A stretch of DNA of 64,000 nt from Gremmenia infestans (taxonomy: Eukaryota; Ascomycota; Leotiomycetes; Helotiales; Hamatocanthoscyphaceae), in contig JAFEVB010000002.1 of the NCBI GenBank assembly GCA_032629725.1, positions 1,674,001-1,738,000 of the forward strand, written 5' to 3'. The notes below the pieces were generated by a model. The model was not told the DNA's origin and did not search any database. It saw nothing but the letters and a program-made list of their open reading frames with translations. The first letter of the stretch is position 1. Every line of letters begins with the position of its first letter. Shown here piece after piece: positions 11,535 through 22,350 of the stretch. The position numbers were made by a program, and so were the translations under genes.

Positions 11535-12345
11535 GTTTATTGATTATAAACGTGGCGTTCAGTTGAAGGTTATCGTTTTATTAGCCTTTGATTTGAGATT
11601 ATTTATAAGGTCATAAGGTCCACGATGTCTAATTCACTTAGAAGTCGGCGGGAACGCTCACGTGGTCTACTCCCATTTTGTATATTCATTCTTGATATGA
11701 CGTCGGAGAGTACCTTTGATGAGAAAAAATATTAAAGGTCTCCGTATTCATGCTGGTATAGCCAATGGTATAGATCTGTTTATGCTTTATATGAAGCTTC
11801 CACCTCCGGAATGCACTTTACACAGGGCTTACGTGATATATCATATGACACGACAGCCTTGAAGATCTAGCAATGCACTTAGATGCAATTAGATTAGGTC
11901 TGGGTCTGTAACTAATCCTAATATCATCAGTCGAAGTAGAAGTTGTTCATTAAAACAGCCTACATTAATATCTACCTCTTGGTGTGGACTATTCTTGATG
12001 TCGTCTTTGAAGAAGTGAGCTTAGCTCGAGATGGAGATGGAATAAGCTTTGATTTTAAATAGTGCAGGTTTAACATGGAACTATAACGAGGGAAAAAAAG
12101 CGTAGCGACTTGTGGGGTGGTTGTCTTGTGGGTGATTGCAAGTAATCTCGCGAGATGAGAATAGAAATCCAGCGAGCTCTATTTTAGACTATTACAGGTC
12201 AGCAGGTGAAACCATTAGAAGCACGATTTAATGGCACGGTTTTCATTTCTATTAAGGTTCTAGCAAAGCTTCCTAAGTGGATATTAGAGTTCTTTCCATG
12301 TGGATCTCTGTTCCTCAATTCTTTAAATCATCAGTAACCTAAGGG
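11535..12345. other. Intergenic, no gene seen
   Basis: About 0.8 kb, AT-rich, with only short frames. Part is presumably the promoter of the minus-strand gene ending at 11534. No repeat or RNA gene recognised. Confidence 0.4.
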
Positions 12346-13730
12346 TCACTCCAGCTTCTGTGCCAAGAATAAAAGAGAACCTGCCTCTGCCTGTGTGTCC
12401 TCTTCACCATTCTTATGATAAACTTTCCCTTTTCGTTTCTCGAACTCAGGATAAACAGGATAAGCGAAGCCTTCGCCTGATGTAACACTGAACCTGTATG
12501 GATACTCTTCGTTGGGAAATCTTCGCACGAACGCAGCCCGTCGTTCGTTGAACTGTAGCTCCCTATATCTGCTCTCGGTGAGCTGTCGGTCTTCGCGGGC
12601 ACGTGTCTGCTCTTGTAATGCTAGTCGTTCAGATTCTCTGCAGCCTCTACCTACTCCCTCGATTCTGTTATCAGTACTTAAGTCATGCCACTTGGTGACG
12701 ATAGCTCCGCCCTTGTACCAGTCGATAGGGATGAATTGTTTGTCCATTGGGGAGTATATCAGTTTGGGTAGCATCCATCTCTGCAGAAGCACCCACAGTG
12801 CTTTCTTCGCATCCGTTCCTGGACCAATCGATCCTCTCTCCCCCAGTAAGAGCCTATCTCCCTTGAAGTAGATAGCAGCGGACTCTCTGAGGCCGCTCTT
12901 TTCTCCCACCGCCAGGGTTTTGTCGCCGTGTAATCGTGTGAGAACCGAGAAGAACTTTCTGCATGTGAGGCCGAAGCAAGTAGCAGCGACAATATCGAGC
13001 CTTTTGAAAAGATCGAATTGAAGGTCATCGGGCAAGGTGTAAATACCGTATGGCTCGGAGTTGGTTGGAATAACGGCTTTGGCAAAGGTATTAATTTTGA
13101 GAACCTAAAATAGAGGAGAGTTTTTTTCATACCTTTGATAATACGTTTTAATGGTATCGACTTTACTTCCATAGGTTCTGCCTTGGCCAAGGATGGAGGG
13201 GGTTTGAAATGCTGGTCGGCTTCTACGAAATCTTGCACTCCCTTGGATTTTTCATTCCCCGATTTTATGTTTGCCTCTACCTGACCCAGTCTCTCCTGAT
13301 GCTCGACGGTGAGGTACCAAAGACTTCCTAGCTCGTACTCCTCCTCAGCCGTGCACCATAGAGACAGTGCCAGTTTTGCCTCTTGGTGATAGTATTCTCC
13401 GTCCGCCGCTAGTTGTGTTGCGCCTTCTGTAACAGACGCTTCGTCGGTCCAAATGAAGCTTAGTAGGGCTTCTGGAGGACATCTCAGGATATTTCGTACG
13501 AGTAGCTTGTGCGGGAAATTGTGTCGAGTGCGCTGTAAAACCTCCCAACTACGCGAGCTGAACTTCGAGAGGCACCGGAGGGAATCCCTTTTATGGGCTG
13601 TAAAAGTACCGGAGTAGGATCTGGCTGCGAATTCGGCATAGGAAATGGGCTCCATTGTCGCTTTTGTTATTGCTGGTAGTGGGATGCAATATTTTGTTTC
13701 AAAGGTCTTGTCATCGACTATGCGCCTCAT
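12346..13730 (-). CDS. Extended F-box-like protein, two exons
   Basis: Predicted 440 aa, the largest family member. Exon 1 13730-13167 encodes an about 188-residue N-terminal region with no recognised domain. Intron 13105-13166 (GTAAAG donor, TTTTAG acceptor) leads to exon 2 13104-12346 with LPDDLQFDLFKRLDIVAA, TCFGLTCRKFFSVLTRLHG and ALWVLLQRWMLPKLIYSP, the family core and distal segment. The donor was chosen because it alone keeps phase 0; a better-looking GTATGA donor at 13130 would hit a stop. If the intron is wrong, the two parts are separate genes or are broken by a frameshift. The charged C-terminus (Glu/Arg-rich, about residues 325-370) may form a coiled coil. It starts 134 bp from the head-to-head copy at 13865. 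Confidence 0.5.
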
Positions 13731-13864
13731 AGTAAACTCTTCCTAATCTGCCAGCCAATGTGGTCCGGCCTTATATTCACCGTTTTTAGGTAGCTATGTT
13801 CACAGAATATATGTGTACAGTAACTTGGTGAATTTGTTTTGGCCTTACCAGCACATGAGCCTAA

Positions 13865-14317
13865 ATGCTAATTCCATTACAAGTATCCTGTAATGACTTG
13901 AATATAGTAGTTCAGTCTGTAATAATTACTATAGATGTCTCTAGACTAGACCGGAGAAAACCCTACGAAGTGTCTGATATTAGAAACTACTATGAAAATG
14001 TGACTTTTCAATATCCGTTCGCATTTCACAAGATATCCAAAGGGAGCCTAGCAAGTGTATCCTTATATCAAAACCTAAAATCTTCGCCTATAAGTTCCTC
14101 GCACCTCGAGGTATGCAGCCACCTCGACCTACTTACCTTTAACTGTCTCGGTCTTACCTATAGAAGACTCTACTTAATGCATTTTGATCCTCACGGCAAC
14201 CTTCCCATTGTGATTCGAAATCCAGATCATTCTTGTCTGGAGGCATCGCTTGAAAATTGGATGCTTAGTGTTGGCTATATGTTCACGGGCACCATCGCTT
14301 CGGGATCTGAGAGGTAG
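13865..14317 (+). CDS. Divergent F-box-like protein
   Basis: A 150-aa single-exon frame from an ATG. The core is degenerate: SSHLEVCSHLDLLTFN replaces the LPxELHLxIFxxLD helix, but NCLGLTYRRLYLMHFDPHG keeps the second half, and LEASLENWMLSVGYMF matches the distal segment. The 90 residues before the core resemble nothing I know. The first helix has lost the conserved LP and the acidic residue, so Skp1 binding is doubtful. It may be a gene in decay. It shares a 134-bp intergenic space with the minus-strand copy 12346-13730, so both may use one bidirectional promoter. Confidence 0.45.
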   Translation: MLIPLQVSCNDLNIVVQSVIITIDVSRLDRRKPYEVSDIRNYYENVTFQYPFAFHKISKGSLASVSLYQNLKSSPISSSHLEVCSHLDLLTFNCLGLTYRRLYLMHFDPHGNLPIVIRNPDHSCLEASLENWMLSVGYMFTGTIASGSER

Positions 14318-15049
14318 TTTTTAGTGAAACGATACTACCTTTAAAAAAATGTTTACAATAATGGAGCTGGGATTTGTGGATGGGAGGACTTGGAGGAATT
14401 TCTGCTATTACTAGAGAATACCACCGCTATAGAATTGGAAACTGTTCAAGAAGTAAATTGCCTTCTGTTCTCTATAATTGCAATTTAACAAACAAATCTT
14501 TCATGAATAACTAAACCTAGGATCTCAAGAAGTCTTTGAACTAAATCATGATATACTTGCAACCCGAACGATCAAGTCATTCTAAGCCCATCGCATTGAT
14601 TTTGCTCCCAATGGCATGCAAAACGTCTAAAATCTAACCCAACAAAGAGAATACTCGTAGCTAATAAGACCGAAAGGCTGGGAAGAGATGTTTCTGCAAC
14701 TTCAGCTTGGCTGCATGGGAGGTAGTCACCGTCCATAACCTGACCGCATCTCGGGATCCACCGCCATCTGAGGTGAGACGGACGAGATTCCGAGAGCTTC
14801 GATAAAACCAGAACACCACCATATTTCGCTCTTCTCCCCAAACTCAAACACTTTCCCTTGAGACTTGTGAGATATGGCTCCTACTTATGAAGACCCCATA
14901 GGATATGCAAACTGATCAGGCGCAAAACAAAAGACCTGGGAAGCTGCGAATGTTGAAGAAGCAAGAGTGGCAGATTGATTCAGCCTCACAGAACGGTACC
15001 CAGCCTCGATATTTGCACCTTGGATTTCTACTAATGCATACAACCAGCA
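14318..15049. other. Intergenic, no gene seen
   Basis: Only short overlapping frames. The last 100 bases form the likely leader of the copy at 15050. Confidence 0.35.
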
Positions 15050-15565
15050 ATGCCACCAATTCTCACACTGCCAGTCGACATCCACTTTGAGATCATCAAA
15101 TACCTGGATCCGGTCGATTCAGCTTGCTACGGGCTCGCAAGTCGGGAAATCTATCCCATCCATCGGAAAGTCCACGGTAACGTTTATATGTGGCATAGAT
15201 GGCATTCAGGCACGTTCTACTTTGGCGATAAAGACCTGTTTCATAGGTTAAGCGGTTGGATGATAGGGGAAGGGTATGTTTGGGCACTTTTATTCAGCGC
15301 AAAGAGCAAGGGAAGGAGAGGACCGGCAAAAGGATGGGTTGCGCGAAATACACTTAGTTTTAAAGAGCTGGAGAAAGCCGACTCAACACCGGAACGCCTG
15401 CTGAATGAGCTGGGGCCGCGAGCCCTATGTCGTCTACAGGATGGGAGCCAGCATCCGAATGGCACGTGGAAGGGAAATTCCGGTGTATGTTTTTTTGAAA
15501 TCTTTTTTGCCATTTTCCCCGACAAACATGACGGGTTTTCAGCTTGGGTGTTCAGATCGGAGTAG
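15050..15565 (+). CDS. F-box-like protein
   Basis: A 171-aa frame starting MPPILTLPVDIHFEIIKYLD, then SACYGLASREIYPIHRKVHG, the family core, placed at the very N-terminus with no leader. The distal segment is FHRLSGWMIGEGYVWALLF. The 3' end is uncertain. A GTATGT donor at 15485 and a TTTTCAG acceptor ending at 15542 could remove a T-rich stretch and change the last residues; without splicing the frame ends at 15565. It is the right-most family member and lies 124 bp from, and convergent with, the S9 hydrolase gene. Confidence 0.6.
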   Translation: MPPILTLPVDIHFEIIKYLDPVDSACYGLASREIYPIHRKVHGNVYMWHRWHSGTFYFGDKDLFHRLSGWMIGEGYVWALLFSAKSKGRRGPAKGWVARNTLSFKELEKADSTPERLLNELGPRALCRLQDGSQHPNGTWKGNSGVCFFEIFFAIFPDKHDGFSAWVFRSE

Positions 15566-15689
15566 AAACGAAAGAAAGTGTTGATATTGGATTTTGTACT
15601 ATTTAAACTCCGGTCCCTCTCCACTCTGGCTACTTTTCCCAGCCTGGCAAAGGGAAACTGCTACAAGCAAATCCAGGGTCTCTTAATTC

Positions 15690-17961
15690 TTACTCCCTAC
15701 TATGTTTATTCATCCAATCGATCACTACGCGATGCCACTGCAACGAGTTCTCTGGCTTTAACACGAAATGCCCTTCATCCGGAAAACTCAAAAACTTACT
15801 CTCTACTCCCTTCATCCGCGCGGAAGTGAACGCTGCAAGCCCCATCGTTGGGGGAACCCGCTTGTCGAGCCCACCATGCGTGATCAAAATCGGCGTCTGC
15901 CACCGATGCGCAAATTGTGCCGTATCCCATTTCTCGAAGACCTTAACAATTTGCGACGGGTCACTATCATAGCCACCGAATAAAACCTTCCAAATCTCTG
16001 GTACGTCCGATGCGTATAGTGTAGCAGCATTAAACATGCCAGCATGAGCGACTAGGGCTTTGAAGTTGCGTGCGAAGGGTTGTCCGGCGAGCCAGTAGAT
16101 CAAATAGCCGCCGTAACTGCCCCCCAGGGCGACTGCGTTGCTAGTATCTGCACATGTGATGTGTTTTTCGATGTATGCAAAGCATTTTTCGATATCCTTG
16201 TAAGGACGGCCACCTATCTCGCGAATGGCTGCCTCTTTGAACTCCTCGTTATAACCTACAGAACCTATAACAGTATGTCAATAATGAGTGGAGGAAATAC
16301 AACTTCAAGTAGTTCAAGTAGTGCATACCGGTAACATCAGGACATACTACTATGTAACCTTCTTCAGCAAACAAAATCGGGTTCCAACGAGTGCTCCAGC
16401 TGTCTTGCCACGAAGAAAGGGGACCGCCATGGATAAGAAGGGCAAGAGGGTATTTTTCGGTTTCTTGGAAGAAGGATGGTTTGATAATCCATGAGTGTAC
16501 TTGATAATCCCCATCACCTTGGAACCAGAATTCTAATATTTGACCTCTGTTGAGTCCAAGTTCTTCACAGTCTGTAAGAGCAGACAGAATAGTGAAAGTG
16601 TTAGTAGGCGGGTGCACAGTCAAAAAGGTGCTGCTATCCACAAAGCCTGTTTTGCTGACTAGTATCCGCTTGTCGGAAGTCGAGGAGGAGTAGTTGTATA
16701 TACTTGAAATTGAGCCAAGGCCAAATTCGAGGGCCGTGGGGATATTTTTCTCATTGGCTGAAGCTTCAATATTTGGAATAGAGAGCTGAAATGCTCTCTG
16801 GCGTCCCGTGTCTGCGGCAGAAATGAAGATTTTCTTCTCGTCGTTACTCCACATGAGCTTTTCGGGATTAAGCGACCAAAGCTCTTCTATGATAGGTCCC
16901 GTATGAAGGATAAGTTCTTTTGTGATACTATTGTCAGAGACTTTGCCATAGAAAATATGATTTTTACTAGTCATCTTGGCTCTGTCTTCGTTTTTCAAAA
17001 AGGCGACGAGACCACTAGGTGTGATGATGGGGAGTGTGACAGTCCCAGAAAATTTCTCCGTTGTAAGTTTCTGTAGCACCATATTTGTTTGTGATTTCGG
17101 AGACTGCAGGTATGATATAGGAAGGAAGAAAGCATCAGATGTCCAGTTTCGTTGTTCCTGTTCAGATTGAACTCGCGTGCGTCCTGCAAAGACCAGGCCT
17201 GAAGGAGAGACGTCGAGATTTGTCGGCCCCATTAGCACAATACCTGAGTAAGGAGCAAATGTTACTCCGGTGTCCTTGATGATATCTATAGTATGCCATG
17301 ATAGATTGAAGTGAAGTTCTGGCTGGCTTGCATCCACGTCAAATCTCAAATACCACAAGACTCTTTCCGTTGACGAATCAGCAATAAGGCCTTGACCTGG
17401 CAGAAATGAAGACTCAGTTGCTGTCGAATAAGTTGAAGATGCCGCGACACCAGCTTTTGGCCCTAGAGCAACAATTGCAAATGCATCGTCCGTCAAGCGA
17501 ACGATCTTCTGGGTTGATATCAAGCAATCAATGAGACCAGCTCGGTACATTCTTGATGGTCCTTGGTGTTAGCCATCAGATAGAAACAATGTAAGTGATA
17601 TATACCTCTTTCCAGGAGCAGCAGCATCATCAATCCAAAGTTCGGTCGTTCCAGCAACCTGCTTCTGCCAGAGGACATCTGAGCCGAATCCTGTCCAAAC
17701 ATGACCAGTCGCTTTGGTATCTTGCGAAAGGAGGTGCGATCTACCACTTCCAAGATCTAACACATAGACACCCGTGTTGTTACGATGAGTGTCGAAGCAA
17801 TAAGCTGAAAGGCTGAACAAAGCGTGCGTCCCTGCTGGGTTAGGGGTGGCTCCTGATCTGCGGGGTGCTGCCAGAAAGCGACTGCAACGAGTCAGGAAGT
17901 AGTCACGGGCAAGTTACTTCCAGACTTACGAGGGATCGGGTTTTTGGTAGTCATTTGACAT
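15690..17961 (-). CDS. S9 family (prolyl oligopeptidase-type) serine hydrolase
   Basis: Predicted 701 aa from four exons: 17961-17930, 17881-17606, 17551-16329, 16264-15690 (introns 48, 54 and 64 nt, all GT-AG). The N-terminal two thirds resemble the beta-propeller part of dipeptidyl peptidase 5/acylaminoacyl-peptidase-like enzymes. The C-terminal part is an alpha/beta hydrolase: LLIHGGPLSSW (oxyanion region), GGSYGGYLIYW with the nucleophile Ser, THGGLDKRVPP with the Asp and DEGHFV with the His, in family order. Secreted fungal DPP5 enzymes carry a signal peptide; this one starts MSNDYQKPDPSRFLA with none, so a cytosolic role in releasing dipeptides or acyl-amino acids is inferred. The short first exon (32 nt) is chosen because it supplies the only ATG that keeps the conserved N-terminal frame. 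All catalytic residues are present. Confidence 0.88.
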
Positions 17962-18761
17962 TGTGAACCTAGGACAAGCAGAATATGCTCCTAAGCTGGG
18001 AACAGAGCTGAGGCCTCGGTCTTTCTCGCTCTCACTTAGCAAAGACACTCACTGATCCAATCCAGCTCATTGCCGTGGCTGCACTTCATCTTACAATATA
18101 AAATTTCTTGGTGAATAGGTTACTCCAAGTTCGCACTGCATAAGAGCTCGCAAGCCACTGATGCATGCCTGTCAAGGGTGTTGGACTTTTTCAGCAGGGA
18201 AGAGGGGTAAAAGTCCGCCTGCCTTCCGGTTAAAAAGGTATGCACGTTACAGGGTATAGCATGCAAGAGATACGGAGTATATATGATTTCCAAAGGAACC
18301 TTACCGATTCGTAATATGTGTCATCCAAAATCAAACAATACATCCCGAAAATCTTTTTTTAGAAGCTTTTATTTGTAATGATGCATATACTAGGATCCGC
18401 AGCAAGAAATATTGTATGGCGTGCGCTGTTGCAGGTTATGGTTATGGCTGTCTCAGCTCGTGGCCTGTTACTGTGCCGTGTTACCAAGTACGATATACAT
18501 AATATGATATCTAGGATGCATAATAAAAGGTACCATTTTGCTAGAACACGCTTCATGTTTATTGTAGCTCTAGGGTATGAATGTGATTCAAACAGCTTAA
18601 GGCTCGTTCGTTCGTCTTAATATCTCCTAAGAACTCGAGGCTTGATTCCCAAATTTCATTTCTATACTTGCCAACATCGACTCAGATTTGAGATGAGGAT
18701 ATACAACACTTGATAACCAAACACCAAGCCACTCTTACTTTCTGTTTATATCAATCAAGCA
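17962..18761. other. Intergenic, divergent promoters
   Basis: The 800 bases lie between a minus-strand hydrolase and a plus-strand membrane-protein gene, so both promoters should be here. Short frames near 18359-18620 have no supporting features. Confidence 0.4.
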
Positions 18762-19907
18762 ATGAGTTCACTCTCGTACGATCAGACGAATGTTAGTAAA
18801 CCCATATTCTTAACTCTTATTTTCGCTAACCTGCAGTATAGGGGCTAATATGGACGCTGGGCGGGCTCGCCATCGTTCTTACAGCGGGCCGTCTGCTCAT
18901 ACGCTTGAAAATAAACAAGAAACTCCATTGGGATGATGCTGCACATGTTGTTGCGCTACTTTGTATGATCCTCCACTCTACTGTTTATACTGGCGGTCGA
19001 TCGTTAGGAGAGGCAGTTCTGGCTTACCGAGCCAAGAAGACGCATCACGTCCCAGACCTTAGACTGTTCTTACGTTTGAACATCGTCACTGCAGTGTTTG
19101 GATTCACATATTACTGGGCTGTGAAGCTATCTTTCCTGCTTTTCTACCGCATGCTCTTTGGGGTCTCGAAGGCTTTCATGAAAGCGTGGTGGGGAGTTTC
19201 TGCATACGTCTTGATTACTTTTTGGGTTGCAATAGGGACATCACTTACACAATGTGGAGGGAGTGCCTTCAAAATAACCGATCCTGGTATGTGTCTATTG
19301 GGATATTCTAACCGTTGGTGAAATCGACGCTAACTCCACGCCAGTTGCTTGTGGCTCCAAGCAAAGCGAGATATGGGATTCGAAAATATTCAAGATCTGC
19401 TTTGCGGTCAACGTAACATCCGACCTAGCAAGTCAGTAAAACCTGTTCTTATTCATTTCTTACCCCTGCAAAGACCTATGGATTGACGTGAGCAATCTAG
19501 TCATGGCTCTTCCGCTTGGCATGCTCTTGAGACTCCAAATCCGAGCGGTTCAGAAACTTGGAATCGCAGTTATTTTTTGCCTCACATTCGTCATAATCGC
19601 ACTCGAAATAGTAAGATTGGTACAATCTCTCAAAGGAACAGGTCAATCTTGGAATGTCGTATGGACAAACACAGAAACGAGCGTTGCGGTCATTGTATCA
19701 TGCCTTCCAACGTACCACACACTCTTCCGGTATCGAGACAGAGTCAACGCCAGCAAAGCTTCATCTGCATACGACAGGCTCGCTGAGTCAAAGAACACCA
19801 ACAAGAGTCAAAGCACTAAGGGCTTATCTGAGACCCTCTCTACAAAATCCCAGAATGATTCAGCTCGAGATATCCCGCTTGAGCAATATCACTCTTACAA
19901 CGTATAA
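18762..19907 (+). CDS. Rhodopsin-domain (SAT4/PTH11-type) membrane protein
   Basis: Predicted 331 aa from exons 18762-18791, 18842-19286, 19345-19431 and 19474-19907, with GT-AG introns of 50, 58 and 42 nt. The first helix is followed by LKINKKLHWDDAAHVVALL; the W-D-D motif after helix 1 is a hallmark of the fungal rhodopsin-domain family. About six to seven hydrophobic helices follow (for example YYWAVKLSFLLFYRML and VLITFWVAIGTSL), then a hydrophilic Ser/Asn-rich cytoplasmic tail of about 60 residues. Members are plasma-membrane proteins; a few (PTH11) sense surfaces, most have no known ligand. Length fits the family (330-400 aa). The third intron is short with a GTCAGT donor, but the reading frame across it gives NLWIDVSNLVMALPLGML, as expected. 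Confidence 0.83.
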
Positions 19908-20537
19908 CTTTGAAATTTATTTTTTTCCTTATTATAATTTTCCGGGGAAGGGCAACTATAAAGTTTGGATGTCGATTTGATCATAGAAGAAATGAATTTT
20001 GGTGGGCGAAACGCTGCATTTCCATCTAAGCATCGGCAATGAATACGAGAGTATTGCTAGCAAAACACAAAACACATCTGCTATGCTGCCATATTCTGAC
20101 TAGCTGGACTAACCAGCATACTCTATATCAAGAAATCTTTACCGACACTTCTGCTATCCGCTCCCTATGTAAAACCATGCAAGTACTTTGGAGGGGGAGC
20201 TTCTCCGTGACCGAATCAAGTCATCGTATTGGTAACCCAATCGCCTAAGTTATGCATTTACCGAGGTACAGGCCGAAGGTTGTGCTACCGGGGGTTCTTT
20301 TAGGGGTATGCTTTGGTAAGAATTTTAATTTGGGGCTAGCCTAGCCAATCGAGCCTTCATCCTTGTAACAGTACCAATGAAGGGTAATACCGGGGAACCT
20401 CCGCGAAAGTGCATTCCTCACACCCTTTTCTGTTTCTCCGATATCAAAGCGCCGATGTGATTGACTTGCTCGGTAGATCTCCTTGATTCTGCTTCTGCCA
20501 TGCTAGACGAATCTCTTTGGGCGTTATGTTTGCAGCA
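19908..20537. other. Intergenic, no gene seen
   Basis: The 3' flank of the membrane-protein gene and the 3' flank of the UstYa-like gene (convergent). Only chance frames. Confidence 0.4.
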
Positions 20538-21570
20538 TCAGGGCAGTTTATCCAACACCACAGAGTCAGGTGTCTTCATGAGCTCGCCTGTGCCACTTGC
20601 CGGCGCCCGATGTTTTGCATGCCACTTCCATACTGCATCCAGGTCCCGACATTTGTGCACAGTGTTAAAGTTGGGAACCGGGTGCTTATGGTGCGTCAAC
20701 CAGTCGTAAGTGATGACGCCAGCATCTGCGTCGCACATTAGTTTTTGGCGCAAGTTGTCGGCACAATGATCTACTCCTGTCAGTTTGTATCTATGCTCTT
20801 GTCCATCATCGACTTTACCAATGTGCTTTCTATAAATGGAATTCTCTTCTTGTGATCCTTTCTCTGTGGTGTTGTAGTAACTAGGCCATGTATTTTGCCA
20901 CAGGGTATGCTACAGCCAGACTTGTTAGTTTTGCGGATGCTAGCACCGAGGTAACCTTTCAAGACTCACAAGACAGTGAAGTTGATGGAAGACTTCCAGC
21001 CACGCCATGTAACCGCCTCCGCTATCAGGTGGTAACTTGACTGAACTTTCCGGGGCTCCGACTTTCATAAGCTCATCGTGGGAGATGCTAAATGCACCGT
21101 CTATCATGTTAAAATTAGCTTCTACAAGTTCAAACGTTACATTCATGCTTACCGGACATCAAGTCATACCAACGATCGTCTCTCTCGGGGGAAGGCATTC
21201 CTGTGTAGGGGCTACCACCAAATACAGTACTGTTGAATCTTATATCCTGATAGTCATCACTTATAGAACCGAGTACCGGCGCTATTAGAAGTAGCAGGTT
21301 AGAAAAGATAGATAAATCTCATGGAAGCTTCTTACAGTATGTGGATAGTTTCTCAACACAGTTGGGTTCTGATGATCGTCGTAATGCAATGACAACTGAA
21401 ATGAGAAAAAGGAGAAGCTGTCCCGCCCAACTCCACACATGAAGAGCGTTCGAAGATCGGGCTTTCTGACTATCCTTTTCATCTTCTGAGAAGTCATATG
21501 AGCCACTCGAGTTATGTTGGTCAAGCAGGGGTAAAGAAGATGGCAATGCTTTCTCGATTTCCTGAGACAT
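20538..21570 (-). CDS. UstYa-like (DUF3328) oxidase
   Basis: Exons 21570-21336, 21281-21153, 21100-20970 and 20909-20538, with introns 54, 52 and 60 nt. Product 288 aa, or 274 aa if a further 42-nt GT-AG segment (20777-20818) is also removed; both stay in frame. Residues about 44-62 form one membrane helix. The luminal part has the family landmarks: SPYTGMPSPE, the first metal-site motif HQLHC, and a second motif ending VDHC. UstYa-family proteins catalyse oxidative cyclisation of ribosomal peptides (ustiloxin, cyclochlorotine) or other modifications such as halogenation or decarboxylation; the substrate here is unknown. The ATG at 21570 is used because the apparent upstream start at 21633 is GTG. 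It is divergently arranged with the small secreted-peptide gene at 22130. Confidence 0.85.
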
Positions 21571-22129
21571 AATGAAGAATAAGTTATCAAGTTCTACTTG
21601 GGTGGAGAAAATAGAAGTCTGTGAATATTCCACACAGGATTAGCAACTTCATCAGTCTACTCTTTGGCTTGGGCTGGAAGCTTGCTTTCAACGGCTTTTC
21701 GGGTGCATCGGACTGGGATTCAGAAGAGGTAACGGAGGATGCACGATATATGCAATGCAGATTCTCGACAAGGATGTTCCTCATGCTTCTTGCATCGATG
21801 TTGGATGTATAACGATATATGCTAGCATCATTTAAGCGTTTCCATTGCGGATCACCAGTATTAATATGAAGCATTGCTTTCATTGGATATTGTTGCCCAG
21901 GGCTTGAACTAAATATCAAGATACTCGGTCAAAGCGACTAGAAAGGAATCAGAAGGATAAATGTGCTACGGATAATAAGACAACCTACATGCCGCACTAC
22001 TTAACATCTTATCACCTGCTAGAGTTGGAAATCCACGAATACTTCTACTTCGCAATTACTCTTTGATCATCTGAAAATCTGAACCATACGAAATTCGGAA
22101 CCAAACCACCAAGAGACCAATTGATCAAT
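21571..22129. promoter_or_regulatory. Divergent promoter region
   Basis: The 559 bases separate the UstYa-like gene (minus) and the small secreted-peptide gene (plus) in head-to-head order, so both promoters must lie here. A minus-strand frame with an ATG at 21883 (98 codons) overlaps the likely UstYa leader and shows no domain. Confidence 0.35.
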
Positions 22130-22350
22130 ATGCTCTCCAAGTACCTTCTCGCCATTTTCGGCGTTGCCCTTTTCGGGCAGACTTTTGCAGCTCCGGTCAC
22201 TGATACCAATATCTGGTAAGCAAATCAGTATTCCAATCGAGTTAGGGTCTTCTACTAAAGGCCACCAGTGCAAACCTCCCTGAAACAGATGGGTCTTTGA
22301 TTCCCGCATTCACCGCCGACTGCAGTTACGCGGAGGATGAGAAAAAATAG
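22130..22350 (+). CDS. Small secreted peptide, two exons
   Basis: Two exons, 22130-22215 and 22269-22350, encode 55 aa. Exon 1 gives a textbook secretion signal: Met-Leu-Ser-Lys, a hydrophobic core of about 14 residues, and a likely cleavage after QTFA, before APVTD. The 53-nt intron has a GTAAGC donor, a TACTAAA branch site and a CAG acceptor 8 bases after it. Exon 2 reads CANLPETDGSLIPAF, then TADCSYAEDEKK. The mature peptide would be about 35 residues, acidic, with two Cys 18 residues apart and a terminal Lys pair. No family is recognised. It could be a small effector-like protein or a precursor modified by the divergent UstYa-like enzyme; it lacks the repeated Kex2-cut cores of known dikaritin precursors, so that link is only positional. 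Confidence 0.55.

Noticed and set aside
14572..14847. 91-codon minus-strand frame
   Set aside because: No motif, no splice signals, unlike the family genes around it.
21587..21883. 98-codon minus-strand frame with an ATG upstream of the UstYa-like gene
   Set aside because: No domain, no homologue recognised, and it lies in the probable UstYa leader; a chance frame cannot be excluded.
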